Assembly (NCBI RefSeq): GCF_900112185.1
Contig: NZ_FOKP01000001.1
Coordinates: 496,001 to 560,000, forward strand
Length of the DNA: 64,000 nt
Origin: Allobosea sp. CRIB-10
GTDB taxonomy: Bacteria > Pseudomonadota > Alphaproteobacteria > Rhizobiales > Beijerinckiaceae
Direction: 5' to 3'
A program made the translations under genes and the position numbers. Shown piece by piece: positions 33,762 through 42,063 of this stretch (positions are counted from its first letter, which is position 1; each line of letters opens with the position of its first letter). Under the pieces are notes generated by a model that did no database searches, was not told the DNA's origin, and saw nothing but the letters and a program-made list of their open reading frames with translations.

Positions 33762-34814
33762 TCACTTCGCGATCAACGCCTGGTAGCGCTCCTGCACGCG
33801 GGCGATGTTGTCAGCCCACCAGGCGGGCTGGAGCGGAGCCTGGCGATCCTTGTTCTGCGGCGAGGAATTGGCCTTCGCCAGCGCTTCGGCCGAGAACTGC
33901 TTCACCGCGAAGGCGCGCTCGTTGATCGGCCCGTAATAGGGCAGCAGGTCGGGGATGTTGGCCTGGATCTCGGGCGTCACCATCTGCGCGATCATGCGCT
34001 GGGCGGCAGCAGCGTTCGCCGCGCCCTTGGGGATGCCGAAGCAGCCGAAGCCGAGCAGGGCCTGGTCATAGGTGAACTCGACCGGCGCGCCATCGGCCAG
34101 CACGCTGGCGACCCGGCTGCCCCAGATCACCATCATGTCGACCTCGCCATCCTTGAGCAGCTGCGCGGCTTGGGCACCCGATTGCCAGAACACGTCGATC
34201 GAGGGCTTCAGCTTCGCCAGCGAGGCCAGGGCACGGTCGGCGTCGAGCGGATAGAGCTTGTCCTTGTCGACGCCGTCGGCGAGGAGCGCGACCTCCATGC
34301 TCTCCTGCGGATAGATGTGCATGGCTCGCCGGCCCGGAAACGCCTTCGGATCCCAAAAATCCTTCCAGTTGCGCGGCGGCTTGTCCTTGTATTTGTCCTT
34401 CTGCCAGGCCAGCACGGTCGAGACATAGTTGCTGCCGATATAGGCCGTCCCCCGCGCCTGCGGCGCGATCCCGGTCGTATCGATCTTGGAATAGTCGAGT
34501 GGCTCGAACAGCCCTTCGCTCTGGCCGCGGGCGCAATCGGCCTCGCCGAGCTGGACGATGTCCCAGCCGGGCTTGCCGGACTGGACCTGCACCCTGACGC
34601 TGGCGAGGCCGCTATGGCTCTCCTCGCGCACGCGCACGCCGAGCTTCTTGCCCGCCGGATCGAACAGCGCCTTGCGGACGCTACCCTGATACTGCCCGCC
34701 GAAGCCGGCGAAGGTGACCGAATCCTGCGCCATGGCGACCGGCGCCGAGCCGATCAGCACGGCGGCGGCAAACGCAAAGCGCGACATCGTCATGCCCGAT
34801 GAAAACTGCGTCAT
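33762..34814 (-). CDS. ABC transporter substrate-binding protein, polyamine type (PotD-like), paralogue 2
   Basis: 350 residues from ATG 34814, chosen for the GGGAGGAG just upstream. The signal peptide (SRFAFAAAVLIGSAPVAMAQ) ends in AMA, so the protein is periplasmic. VTFAGFGGQYQGSVRKALFDP and PGWDIVQLGEADC are typical of the spermidine/putrescine family of solute-binding proteins. It is closely related along its length to the protein at 38644 (shared LFEPLD, FWDPKAFPGRRA, NSSPQN segments), so the two arose by duplication. It lies 177 bp after the degenerate deacetylase gene, and may have its own translation start region but the same promoter. Confidence 0.9.
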   Translation of the reverse strand: MTQFSSGMTMSRFAFAAAVLIGSAPVAMAQDSVTFAGFGGQYQGSVRKALFDPAGKKLGVRVREESHSGLASVRVQVQSGKPGWDIVQLGEADCARGQSEGLFEPLDYSKIDTTGIAPQARGTAYIGSNYVSTVLAWQKDKYKDKPPRNWKDFWDPKAFPGRRAMHIYPQESMEVALLADGVDKDKLYPLDADRALASLAKLKPSIDVFWQSGAQAAQLLKDGEVDMMVIWGSRVASVLADGAPVEFTYDQALLGFGCFGIPKGAANAAAAQRMIAQMVTPEIQANIPDLLPYYGPINERAFAVKQFSAEALAKANSSPQNKDRQAPLQPAWWADNIARVQERYQALIAK

Positions 34815-34991
34815 GTTTCTCCTCCCGATATGAAAACGGCGCCGCGCACGCGGACGGGCTGTCCGCATGCCGGCGCCGGTTCATCCGCTTGCCCGTGTCC
34901 GTCCTTGCGGGAAGGACACCGCGAAATGCCTTGCGACGTTGATGAAAAAGGCGGGTTCGGCCAGGCGCCCTATGCAAGGGCGCGCGGCCGT

Positions 34992-35834
34992 CTAGCTGGT
35001 CTCACATGCGATCACCATGACCGGACAATTCAGGGCGCCCGAGAGCTTGCGCGCCGCGGCGGCGGGGCCCGACAAAGCGAGGCGGTCGAACGGCGCCGTC
35101 AGCCCGGCCTCGATATCGACCACGACGGCACCGGGCGAGAACCGCCTGATCGCCTCGCAGGCCTCGGCGAGCGCGGCATCGGCGGTCGTTTCATCGGCCT
35201 CTGCGCCAAGGACGAGATTGAGATTGGCGCCGGCGGCACCCTCGCCGCCATGCTCGTCGGCATAGCCGGTGTAGAAGGGGTAGCGCTGGGCGGGATCGCC
35301 ATGAACCGACACGGTCAGCACGTCGGCGCGCGCCAGGAAGATCGACTGGGTTCCATTGGCGTGATGCTGACCAAGGCTGAGCACCGCGATACGCGGCAGG
35401 CTCTCGCGCAGGAAGGATGCCGCGATCGCCGCATGGTTGAGGTAGGAGCCATGCGCCGCGCGCCCGGCATAGGCGTGGCGCCCGCCACCGACCCCGCGGA
35501 TAACGGCCTGCCGTTCGCCCGCCGCAATCTGCAAAGCACCGGCTATAACGTTTCGTGCCCCGGCAAAAGCGTCCGGCCAGGTCGAAGGCGAGACCGCCGT
35601 CAGCGCGTCCGCGAGATAGAAGCCGGCGCGCGCCTCGATATGCGCGGGCAGGCGCATCCGGTCGCAGCCGGGATGCAGCGTCGCCCTGATCTCGGCGTCC
35701 GGCTTCTCCAGCGGCGCGAAGCGCAGGAACTCCAGATAGGAGGCCTCGTGCACGCCCTGGATCGCGTATTGGCAGAGCGAGTCCAGTTCGGCCGCCTCCT
35801 CGTCGCCGCGCTTCGAAACGGATCTGGCGGTCAT
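34992..35834 (-). CDS. Degenerate histone deacetylase-like protein (probable pseudoenzyme)
   Basis: 280 residues, about 60 shorter than the intact paralogue at 32713. Recognisable family landmarks remain (GRHAYAG, HHANGTQSIF, VSVHGDPAQRYPFYTGYADE). The key residues are changed: the catalytic His pair is Arg119-His120; the zinc-binding Asp193 equivalent is Gly155 (SLGQHHANGT); the third ligand Asp282 equivalent is Glu. His157 is kept. Zinc-dependent hydrolysis is therefore unlikely. The frame is intact and the start overlaps the permease gene stop by 4 nt, so it is translated. It may bind ligand, regulate the intact enzyme, or be decaying. Confidence 0.85.
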   Translation of the reverse strand: MTARSVSKRGDEEAAELDSLCQYAIQGVHEASYLEFLRFAPLEKPDAEIRATLHPGCDRMRLPAHIEARAGFYLADALTAVSPSTWPDAFAGARNVIAGALQIAAGERQAVIRGVGGGRHAYAGRAAHGSYLNHAAIAASFLRESLPRIAVLSLGQHHANGTQSIFLARADVLTVSVHGDPAQRYPFYTGYADEHGGEGAAGANLNLVLGAEADETTADAALAEACEAIRRFSPGAVVVDIEAGLTAPFDRLALSGPAAAARKLSGALNCPVMVIACETS

Positions 35835-36652
35835 CGCGCTGCTCCCTTCTCTGGCCGCTTCGCGATCTGGACGATGAGCAGCAGTACGATCGAAGCGACG
35901 ACCAGCACCGAGGACACTGCCGCGACCAGCGGGTCGACCTGGTCGCGGATGTTGGCGAACATCCGGCGCGGCAAGGTCGAGTTCTCGCCGCTGGAGATGT
36001 AGAGGGCGATCACCACCTCGTCGAAGGCGGCGACGAAGGCGAACAGCGCCCCGGCCGCGATCGAGCTCTTGATCTGCGGCACCGTCACGGTGAGGAACGC
36101 CTTCAGCCGGGTCGCACCCAGGCTGCGGGCCGCCCGCTCCAGATTGCCGTCAAAGGATTGCAGCCCGCTCGACACCGTCACCAGCACGAAGGGCAGCGCC
36201 AGCATGATGCCGACGAGCACGAGGCCGGTCACCGTGTTGTTGAGGCCGAGCTTGGCGAAGACGAAGAACACACCGATCGCGACCAGGATGTTCGGCACGA
36301 TCATCGGCAGCAGGAAGGACATACGCAGCGGCTTGGTCAATCGCTCCGGCATCTGCGAGAGGCCGTAAGCCGCCGCGGTGCCGATCGGCGTCGCGATCAG
36401 CGTCGTCAGACCGGCGACCCTGAGCGAAAGCCAGAGCGCATCCATCCACTCGGCGGAGTCGAAGAATTCGCGATACCAGCGCAGGCTCCAGGCCCGCGGC
36501 GGGAACTCGAGATAGTTCGAGGCCGAGAACGACATCGGCACGATCAGCACGCAAGGCACGATCAGGAAGGTGAAGATCAGCGCGCAGAGTCCGTAGAGCC
36601 AGAGCCTCTGATAATGCCTGATCTGCGTGGCGCTGGCGGCGGCGGTCAGCAT
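35831..36652 (-). CDS. ABC transporter permease, PotC type
   Basis: 273 residues from ATG 36652, which overlaps the previous permease stop by one base (TGATG). Six membrane helices are predicted. The permease EAA-type loop is seen as ERAARSLGATRLKAFLTVTVPQI. NIRDQVDPLVAAVSSVLV near the end is typical of the second permease of spermidine/putrescine systems. It would pair with the permease at 36652-37569 to form the membrane channel. Confidence 0.92.
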   Translation of the reverse strand: MLTAAASATQIRHYQRLWLYGLCALIFTFLIVPCVLIVPMSFSASNYLEFPPRAWSLRWYREFFDSAEWMDALWLSLRVAGLTTLIATPIGTAAAYGLSQMPERLTKPLRMSFLLPMIVPNILVAIGVFFVFAKLGLNNTVTGLVLVGIMLALPFVLVTVSSGLQSFDGNLERAARSLGATRLKAFLTVTVPQIKSSIAAGALFAFVAAFDEVVIALYISSGENSTLPRRMFANIRDQVDPLVAAVSSVLVVASIVLLLIVQIAKRPEKGAAR

Positions 36653-37569
36653 CAGCGGCCCCCATAGAGCTTGTCGACGCGGAACACCTTGTTCAGCGCG
36701 GCGAGGATGGCGATCGTCACCACGAGCAGCAGCACCCCGAGCGCGCTTGCGGCGCCCCAGTTGCTGTAGGTCGAGACATTGGTGGCGATCTGCATCGACC
36801 ACATGCTGACCCGCCCGCCGCCGAGCAGCGCCGGGGTCAGGTAGAAGCCGAGGCTCAGGATGAAGACGAGCACCGTGCCGGCGAAGAGGCCGGGGCGGCT
36901 GAGCGGGAAGAACACGTCCCAGAAGGCCCGCATCGGCGAGGCGCCGCAGCTCGACGCCGCCTTCAGATAATCGGTGTCGATGGTCTTCATGCTCGAATAG
37001 AGCGGCAGGATCATGAAGGGCAGCAGCACATGCAGCATGCCGATCGTGGTGCCGATGAAGTTGTTCACCAGCGGGATCGGCTCGTTGATGATGCCGAGGC
37101 TAACCAGCCAGCTATTGATCAGGCCGCGTCGCTGCAGCAGCACGAGCCAGGCATAGGTGCGCACCAGCACCGAGGTCCAGAACGGCAGAATCACGAAGAT
37201 CATGCAGATCGCCGCCGCCCGCGGGCTGAGCTGCGAGAGCAGATAGGCGACGGGATAGCCGAGCAGGATCGAACCGAGCGTCACGATCCCGGCGATCTGG
37301 AAGGTCGTCACGAAGGTGATCACGTAAACCGGCTGCGCCAGCCTTGCATAGTTCTCGAGCGAGACGCCGCCATCCTTGCCGATGAAGGAGAGGACGAAGA
37401 GCCAGCCGACCGGGACGATCAGCAGCAGCCCGATGACGACGAGCCCGGGCACGGCGAGGAGCGCGAAGGACCATGCCTCGCGCCGCTCGGCGCGGGCGAA
37501 ATAGGCCGCGTCGGTGAAGCCCGGCGCCGCGGCTGCAATGACGCCGGTCATGGATCGCGCCTCAGACAT
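36652..37569 (-). CDS. ABC transporter permease, PotB type
   Basis: 305 residues with six membrane helices after a 30-residue cytoplasmic N-terminus. The loop KAASSCGASPMRAFWDVFFPLSRPGL contains the ATPase-contacting EAA-type motif. The overall layout is that of PotB/PotH-like proteins. The start ATG 37569 overlaps the 3' end of the ATPase gene by 8 nt. It is part of the minus-strand operon that starts at 39699. Confidence 0.92.
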   Translation of the reverse strand: MSEARSMTGVIAAAAPGFTDAAYFARAERREAWSFALLAVPGLVVIGLLLIVPVGWLFVLSFIGKDGGVSLENYARLAQPVYVITFVTTFQIAGIVTLGSILLGYPVAYLLSQLSPRAAAICMIFVILPFWTSVLVRTYAWLVLLQRRGLINSWLVSLGIINEPIPLVNNFIGTTIGMLHVLLPFMILPLYSSMKTIDTDYLKAASSCGASPMRAFWDVFFPLSRPGLFAGTVLVFILSLGFYLTPALLGGGRVSMWSMQIATNVSTYSNWGAASALGVLLLVVTIAILAALNKVFRVDKLYGGR

Positions 37570-38647
37570 CGCCGCTGACCAGGATGCTGTCGTTGCGGTG
37601 GACGTTGATGTGGATCGGCTGGCCGGGTGTCGGCACCAGCCCGCGATTGGCCTCCTGCGGCACCACTCGCACGGCTATGTTCTGGCCATCGGGGAAGCCG
37701 GCGATCACCAGCAGGCTGTCGCCCTGGAAGATCGTCTCGCGCGCCACGGCAGAGAACGAATTGACCTCGGCCTCCGGACCGGCGACCGGGCCGATCGCCA
37801 GTTTTTCCGGCCGCAACGCCAGCCAGCTTTCACGGGGGGGAGCGCTCGACGCTCCCGCATGATCGGGCAGGCGCAAGGGGGTACCGAAGACGCTGGCGCC
37901 GCCGCCTGCCCCGAGCTCCACCGGCAGGAAGGTCGTCTCCCCCACGAAATCGGCGACGAAGCGCGTCCGCGGCCGGTCGTAGATCGCCCGCGGCGTATCG
38001 AACTGGATCAGGGCGCCATTGTTGATCACTGCTATCCGGTCCGACATGGTCAGCGCCTCGCGCTGGTCATGCGTCACGAACACCGTCGTCGTGTGCAGGC
38101 GCTCATGCAGATGGCGCAATTCGATCTGCATCTGCTCGCGCAATTTCTTGTCGAGCGCCGAGAGCGATTCGTCCATCAGGAGGATGCGCGGCTCGAAGAC
38201 GATCGCCCGCGCCAGGGCGACACGCTGCTTCTGCCCGCCCGAGAGCTTGTCGACGGGACGATCGACGAACTGGCTCAGCCTGACCATATCGAGCGCGCCG
38301 CGCACTTTGGTCTCGATCTCGCTGCGTGAGAGGCGCCGGAGCTTGAGCGGATAGGCGACGTTCTCGAACACGTTCATATGCGGGAACAGCGCGTAGTTCT
38401 GGAAGACGAGGCCGATCCCGCGCTGGTGCGGCGGCCTCGTCAGCAATTCCTCGCCCGCGACCAGGATGCTGCCGCTCGTCGGCGTGACGAAGCCGGCGAG
38501 CACTTGCAGCAGCGTCGTCTTGCCCGAGCCGGACGGGCCGAGCAGCGTGACGAACTCGCCGGGCGCGATGTCGAGATTGATGTCCTTGAGGGCCTCGAAC
38601 GAACCGAACGTCTTCGAGAGCCCCCGGATCGAAACCGGAACCTTCAT
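37562..38647 (-). CDS. ABC transporter ATPase, PotA type
   Basis: 361 residues from ATG 38647, which overlaps the binding-protein stop (ATGA). The open frame continues in-frame upstream to 39415, but that extension is only an alternative reading of the binding-protein gene. Walker A GPSGSGKTT, Q-loop VFQNYALFP, signature LSGGQKQR, Walker B ILLMDE and the switch His (VTHDQ) are all present. The C-terminal 110 residues form a TOBE-like regulatory domain (LALRPEKLAI, HVN-type end). Energises import through the two permeases. Confidence 0.95.
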   Translation of the reverse strand: MKVPVSIRGLSKTFGSFEALKDINLDIAPGEFVTLLGPSGSGKTTLLQVLAGFVTPTSGSILVAGEELLTRPPHQRGIGLVFQNYALFPHMNVFENVAYPLKLRRLSRSEIETKVRGALDMVRLSQFVDRPVDKLSGGQKQRVALARAIVFEPRILLMDESLSALDKKLREQMQIELRHLHERLHTTTVFVTHDQREALTMSDRIAVINNGALIQFDTPRAIYDRPRTRFVADFVGETTFLPVELGAGGGASVFGTPLRLPDHAGASSAPPRESWLALRPEKLAIGPVAGPEAEVNSFSAVARETIFQGDSLLVIAGFPDGQNIAVRVVPQEANRGLVPTPGQPIHINVHRNDSILVSGDV

Positions 38648-39699
38648 TGCAGGATCGCCGACTTGAAGGCCTCTTCCGCCTTGTCGCCGTTCCTGGCCCA
38701 CCAGGCCGCGTCGATCAGCACCTGCTTTGCGGCATTCTGCGGCGAGGAATTGGTCTTGGCGAGCTGTTCCGGCGTGAACTTGCGGACCTCGTAGGCCTTG
38801 GCATTGACCGGGCCGTAATTGTCCATCTTCTCGATGATGTTGGCCTGGATCTCGGGCGAGATCATCGCCAGCGCGAGCGCCTTCGCCTTCGCGACGTTCC
38901 CGGCGCCCTTGGGGATGGCGATGCAGCCATAGCCGAGGATGCCCTGGTCGTAAGTGAATTGAACCGCGCTGCCATCCTCGATCACCGGCGAGACCCGGCT
39001 GCCATAGATCGCGATCAGGTCGACCTCGCCATCCTTGATCAGCTGGGTCGACTGCGCGCCCGTCGTCCAGAACACGCCGATCTGCGGCTTGAGCCGCTTG
39101 ATCGCAGCAAGGGCGCGCTCGACATCGAGCGGATAGAGCTTGTCCTTGGGCACGCCGTCGGCGAGCAGCGCGATCTCCAGCGTCTCCTGGGCGAGGCCGG
39201 AGACGGCGCGGCGCCCCGGGAACGCCTTGGCATCCCAGAAATCGGCCCAGGACTTCGGCGGCTGCTTCACCTTGTCGGTGCGCCAGGCCATGACCACGGA
39301 ATAATAGTTGGTCGCGACCCAGCTCTTGCCACGCGCCGTGGCCGGGATCGCGGCATCGTCGAGCTTCGAGAGATCGAGCGGCTCGAACAGCCCCTCGCTC
39401 TCGCCGCGGGCGCATTCATCGCCGCCGAGATGGACGAGGTCCCAGGCCGGGGCGCCCGACTGGACCTGCACCCGGATCGAGGGCAGATCGCCATGCGTCT
39501 CGCTGCGGATCTTGACGCCGACCTTCTGCGCAGCGGGATTGACCAGCGCCGCATCGAAACCCCTGCGCATCGCGCCCCCATAGCCGGCGACGGTAACGCT
39601 CTCCTGCGCGCTCGCGACAGCCGGAAGCATCGCGGAAATCGCCGCCCCGACGATCGCGGCGATCTGCCGGCGCCTTGCGCTGTCTGTCCTATCGGTCAT
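38644..39699 (-). CDS. ABC transporter substrate-binding protein, polyamine type (PotD-like), paralogue 1
   Basis: 351 residues from ATG 39699 with GAGGGG upstream. The N-terminus has two arginines before the hydrophobic stretch (ARRRQIAAIVGAAISAMLPAVASAQ), a signal peptide ending in ASA. VTVAGYGGAMRRGFDAAL and PAWDLVHLGGDECARG match the polyamine-type binding proteins. It is the first gene of the operon. Its leader carries a promoter-like sequence, a conserved RNA motif and an intrinsic terminator (39744-39894), so expression is probably controlled by attenuation. The actual ligand is unknown. Confidence 0.92.
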   Translation of the reverse strand: MTDRTDSARRRQIAAIVGAAISAMLPAVASAQESVTVAGYGGAMRRGFDAALVNPAAQKVGVKIRSETHGDLPSIRVQVQSGAPAWDLVHLGGDECARGESEGLFEPLDLSKLDDAAIPATARGKSWVATNYYSVVMAWRTDKVKQPPKSWADFWDAKAFPGRRAVSGLAQETLEIALLADGVPKDKLYPLDVERALAAIKRLKPQIGVFWTTGAQSTQLIKDGEVDLIAIYGSRVSPVIEDGSAVQFTYDQGILGYGCIAIPKGAGNVAKAKALALAMISPEIQANIIEKMDNYGPVNAKAYEVRKFTPEQLAKTNSSPQNAAKQVLIDAAWWARNGDKAEEAFKSAILQ

Positions 39700-39743
39700 T
39701 GCCAACCCCTCGGAATTGTTCTTTCGCCGAGGTGACCGAAAAC

Positions 39744-39801
39744 AAAAAAAGACCGGCGCTTTGACCCCGGCCGGATCGGCCTGGAGAAAAAGCGCCGGTC
39801 T
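39744..39801 (-). terminator. Intrinsic terminator/attenuator in the leader of the polyamine-type ABC operon
   Basis: On the minus strand the perfect 13-bp arms AGACCGGCGCTTT (39801-39789) and AAAGCGCCGGTCT (39762-39750) are followed at once by a run of seven T. It lies 45 bases upstream of the first start codon and downstream of the promoter, so it can only act on the leader transcript. This is the arrangement of a regulated attenuator. Confidence 0.88.
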
Positions 39802-39859
39802 GAATTGTTCCTCTGGGAGCCCGTCGCGAGAGGGGCAGGCCCAGCACAAATCACCTAGC
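39802..39859 (-). promoter_or_regulatory. Conserved leader motif copy B (riboswitch-like candidate)
   Basis: Read on the minus strand from 39859: GCTAGGTGATTTGTGC (39859-39844), then TGGGCC, GCCCCTC, ACGGGC, TCCCAGAGG, ACAATTC and straight into the terminator arm GACCGGC. It can fold with an outer stem GATTTGT/ACAATTC (one mismatch) and inner stems TGGG/CCCA and GCCC/GGGC. The blocks GCTAGGNGATTTGTGC, GCCCCTC, CGGG, CAANTC and GACCGGC recur in the same order at 42064 on the plus strand. I know no named family with certainty. Ligand unknown. Confidence 0.7.
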
Positions 39860-39863
39860 CCAT

Positions 39864-39894
39864 TTAGTACGCGCCGGAATTTCACCCCTGTCAA
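39864..39894 (-). promoter_or_regulatory. Promoter-like sequence of the polyamine-type ABC operon
   Basis: TTGACA (39894-39889) and TACTAA (39869-39864) on the minus strand, 19 bases apart, or GTACTA with 18. The conserved leader motif begins five bases beyond the -10 box, so it would sit at or near the 5' end of the transcript. Confidence 0.55.
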
Positions 39895-39986
39895 CCGTCG
39901 TCCTGCTCCTGTCTTTTCAGCCCTTGCCAGCTGGCAGGCGAGTGTGAGAGCCGTCTGGCCAAGCAAGCACGAAACAGGGGAACGTC

Positions 39987-40313
39987 ATGTCGGATGTCAG
40001 GACTGTGCTGGTGAGCGGCTATTCCGCCGCTCCCAAGGGCACCAGCATGTTCGAGGAGTTCAAGCATGCCGGCGTCGTGCTCGAGATCGACCCGGCGACG
40101 AACGTCATCGTCGCGGTCGACGCTACCTTCGTCACCCAGCTCGCACGCTCGTTCTATTCGCGCCTCATCGTCGGCTACGACGTCAGCAACGGCATGGCGC
40201 CGCTGGAGCGGCTGATCTCCACGGCCGTGCACACGCCGTCGCGCGAGGCGCTGATCGTCGCCACGCGCGCCGCCGTGCAGCGCTATTTCCAGATCCGCGA
40301 CAACCGCGGCTGA
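39987..40313 (+). CDS. DUF3870 family protein
   Basis: 108 residues with AGGGGA before ATG 39987. The pattern VLVSGYSAAPKGTSMFEEFKHAGVVLEID, then DATFVTQLARSFYSRLIVGYD, matches the DUF3870 family as I know it. Its function is unknown, and members often occur with transporter and catabolic genes. It is small, soluble and has no cysteine. It is divergent from the ABC operon and lies between that operon and a class III aminotransferase gene, so it probably belongs to the same pathway. Confidence 0.75.
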   Translation: MSDVRTVLVSGYSAAPKGTSMFEEFKHAGVVLEIDPATNVIVAVDATFVTQLARSFYSRLIVGYDVSNGMAPLERLISTAVHTPSREALIVATRAAVQRYFQIRDNRG

Positions 40314-40319
40314 GCTCAA

Positions 40320-40374
40320 GCAATTCCAGCAGAAGTGTGCAGCGGTTCTGCGTCCGGAATTGCGTGAAACAAAG
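40320..40374. repeat. REP-like intergenic element, copy 2
   Basis: Arms GCAATTCC (40320-40327) and GGAATTGC (40356-40363) form a perfect 8-bp stem. The loop contains GAAGTGTGCAGCGGTTC, nearly the same as in the element at 22181, and GTGAAACAAA follows. It sits between the convergent DUF3870 and aminotransferase genes and may also act as a transcript end. Confidence 0.7.
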
Positions 40375-40390
40375 ACCGGCCTGGCCGCCC

Positions 40391-41782
40391 TCAGGCGGCC
40401 TTGTCCAGCGCGATGCCCTTGGTCGTCAGCAAGTCGAGCCCGAGGTCGAGCGCTTTGGTGAAGCGGTCGACGGCGTCGTCGATGCCCTCAGGCGTGATGA
40501 TCAGCGGCGGCGTCATGATCAGCGTGTCGCCGAGCGCCCGCACGATCAGGCCGTTCTCGAAGGCGAGACGCTGGATCTCCAGGCCGAACTTCAGCGCGGG
40601 CTCGAAAGCCTGCCGCGTCGCCTTGGAGCGGACGAGCTCGATCCCCCACATCAGGCCGACACCGCGGACCTCGCCGACGAGCGGATGGTCGAGCAGCGCC
40701 TTGAGACGCCCTTCCAGACGGGTGCCCAGCGCCGGCGCGCCGGCGATCAGCCCGCGCTCCTCATAGAGCGTCAGCGCCTCCAGGCCGACCGCGCAGGCGA
40801 TCGGATGGCCGCCATAGGTGTAGCCATGGCCGAAGACGCCGATCTTGTCGCTCTGCTCCTTCATCGCCTGATAGATCGGCTCCGACAAAAGCAAGGCCGA
40901 GAGCGGCTGGTAGGCGGCGGTCAGTGCCTTGGCGCTGCTGATCATGTCTGGCTTCAGGTCATAGGTCTGCGAGCCCCACCAGTTGCCGGTGCGCCCGAAG
41001 CCGGTGATGACCTCGTCGACGACGAAGAGGACCTCGTATTTCCTCAGGATCGCCTGGACCTTCTCGTAATAGCCCTTCGGCGGCACGACGCAGCCGCCGG
41101 TGCCCATCACCGGCTCGGCGAAGAAGGCCGCGATCGTCTCCGGCCCTTCGGCCAGGATCAGGTCCTCGATCTCCTTGGCGAGGCGCGTCGCAAAGGCTTC
41201 CTCGCTCTCACCCGGCAAGCCTTCCCGGTAGAAATGCGGGCAGGTGACATGCAGGAAGCCATCGAGCGGCAGGTTGAAGTCACGGTGGATATGCGGCAGC
41301 CCGGTCAGGCTGGCGCTGGCGATCGAGGTGCCGTGATAGGCGCGCTTGCGGGCGATGATCTTGCGCTTCTGCGGCTTGCCGATCGCGTGGAAATAATACC
41401 AGGCCAGCTTGACGGCGGTGTCGTTGGCTTCCGAGCCCGAGCTCTGGAACAGCACCTTCGACATCGGCACCGGCGCGATCTCGATCAGGCGCTCGGACAG
41501 CGCGATCGCCGGCTCCGAGGTCCGGTGCGCGAAGTTCTGGTAATAGGGCAGCGCCGCGAACTGCTTCGCCGCAGCCTCGGCCAGCCTGTTCTCGCTGAAG
41601 CCGAGCGCCGCGCACCACAGCCCGGCCATGGCTTCGAGATAGCGGTTGCCGGCGTCGTCATAGACGTGGAAGCCCTCGCCACGGGAGATGATCGTCGGGC
41701 CGATCTTCTCATGCAGCGAGAAATTCGTCTGCGGATGTAGCTGATAGGCGATGTCTCTGGCGTGATTGGAATTGGCGGTCAT
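40391..41782 (-). CDS. Class III aminotransferase (polyamine/omega-amino acid:pyruvate type)
   Basis: 463 residues from ATG 41782, with GAGGTG five bases upstream; a longer frame to 42025 has no support. Motifs: QSSGSEANDTAVKLAWYY (cofactor phosphate site), VLFVVDEVITGFGRTG (PLP Asp) and SSAKALTAAYQPLSA (PLP Lys). The N-terminal LHPQTNFSLHEKIGPTIISRGEG and YLEAMAGLWCAALGF are usual in omega-transaminases such as putrescine or beta-alanine:pyruvate aminotransferases. In this setting it would remove a terminal amino group from the imported amine to give an aldehyde. The exact substrate cannot be read from sequence. Confidence 0.88.
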   Translation of the reverse strand: MTANSNHARDIAYQLHPQTNFSLHEKIGPTIISRGEGFHVYDDAGNRYLEAMAGLWCAALGFSENRLAEAAAKQFAALPYYQNFAHRTSEPAIALSERLIEIAPVPMSKVLFQSSGSEANDTAVKLAWYYFHAIGKPQKRKIIARKRAYHGTSIASASLTGLPHIHRDFNLPLDGFLHVTCPHFYREGLPGESEEAFATRLAKEIEDLILAEGPETIAAFFAEPVMGTGGCVVPPKGYYEKVQAILRKYEVLFVVDEVITGFGRTGNWWGSQTYDLKPDMISSAKALTAAYQPLSALLLSEPIYQAMKEQSDKIGVFGHGYTYGGHPIACAVGLEALTLYEERGLIAGAPALGTRLEGRLKALLDHPLVGEVRGVGLMWGIELVRSKATRQAFEPALKFGLEIQRLAFENGLIVRALGDTLIMTPPLIITPEGIDDAVDRFTKALDLGLDLLTTKGIALDKAA

Positions 41783-42025
41783 GGCGCACCTCGCATGCCG
41801 GCTCAAGGCAGCCGAAAACCGCCTCGCATCCGCGCAAATTTTCGGGAAGAGCCGGTTCGATCGCTTGTCTGGGCAGCCGTCGAAGCCGCCCATCGCCAAT
41901 CGCCTGACAGCGTCGAAAATGCCTGCGGGCACGGTGGTTGTCAAACCGGGCAGCGCGCATCCGCCATGCCCCGATGAGGAGGAACCGGCCACTTGTGCGT
42001 CGATGAGCACCCCGAATTTCGCCAC

Positions 42026-42054
42026 TTGACGGCGCGCCGGACACGGGCATAGAC
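42026..42054 (+). promoter_or_regulatory. Promoter-like sequence of the acyl-CoA operon
   Basis: TTGACG (42026-42031) and ATAGAC (42049-42054) with a 17-base spacer. The conserved leader motif starts 10 bases after the -10 box, matching the geometry seen upstream of the ABC operon on the other strand. Confidence 0.55.
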
Positions 42055-42063
42055 CTGAAAGCA

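Noticed and set aside
38648..39415. In-frame extension of the ABC ATPase upstream to 39415
   Set aside because: It is a second reading of the binding-protein gene; the ATG at 38647 with an ATGA overlap begins exactly at the normal N-terminus of PotA-like proteins.
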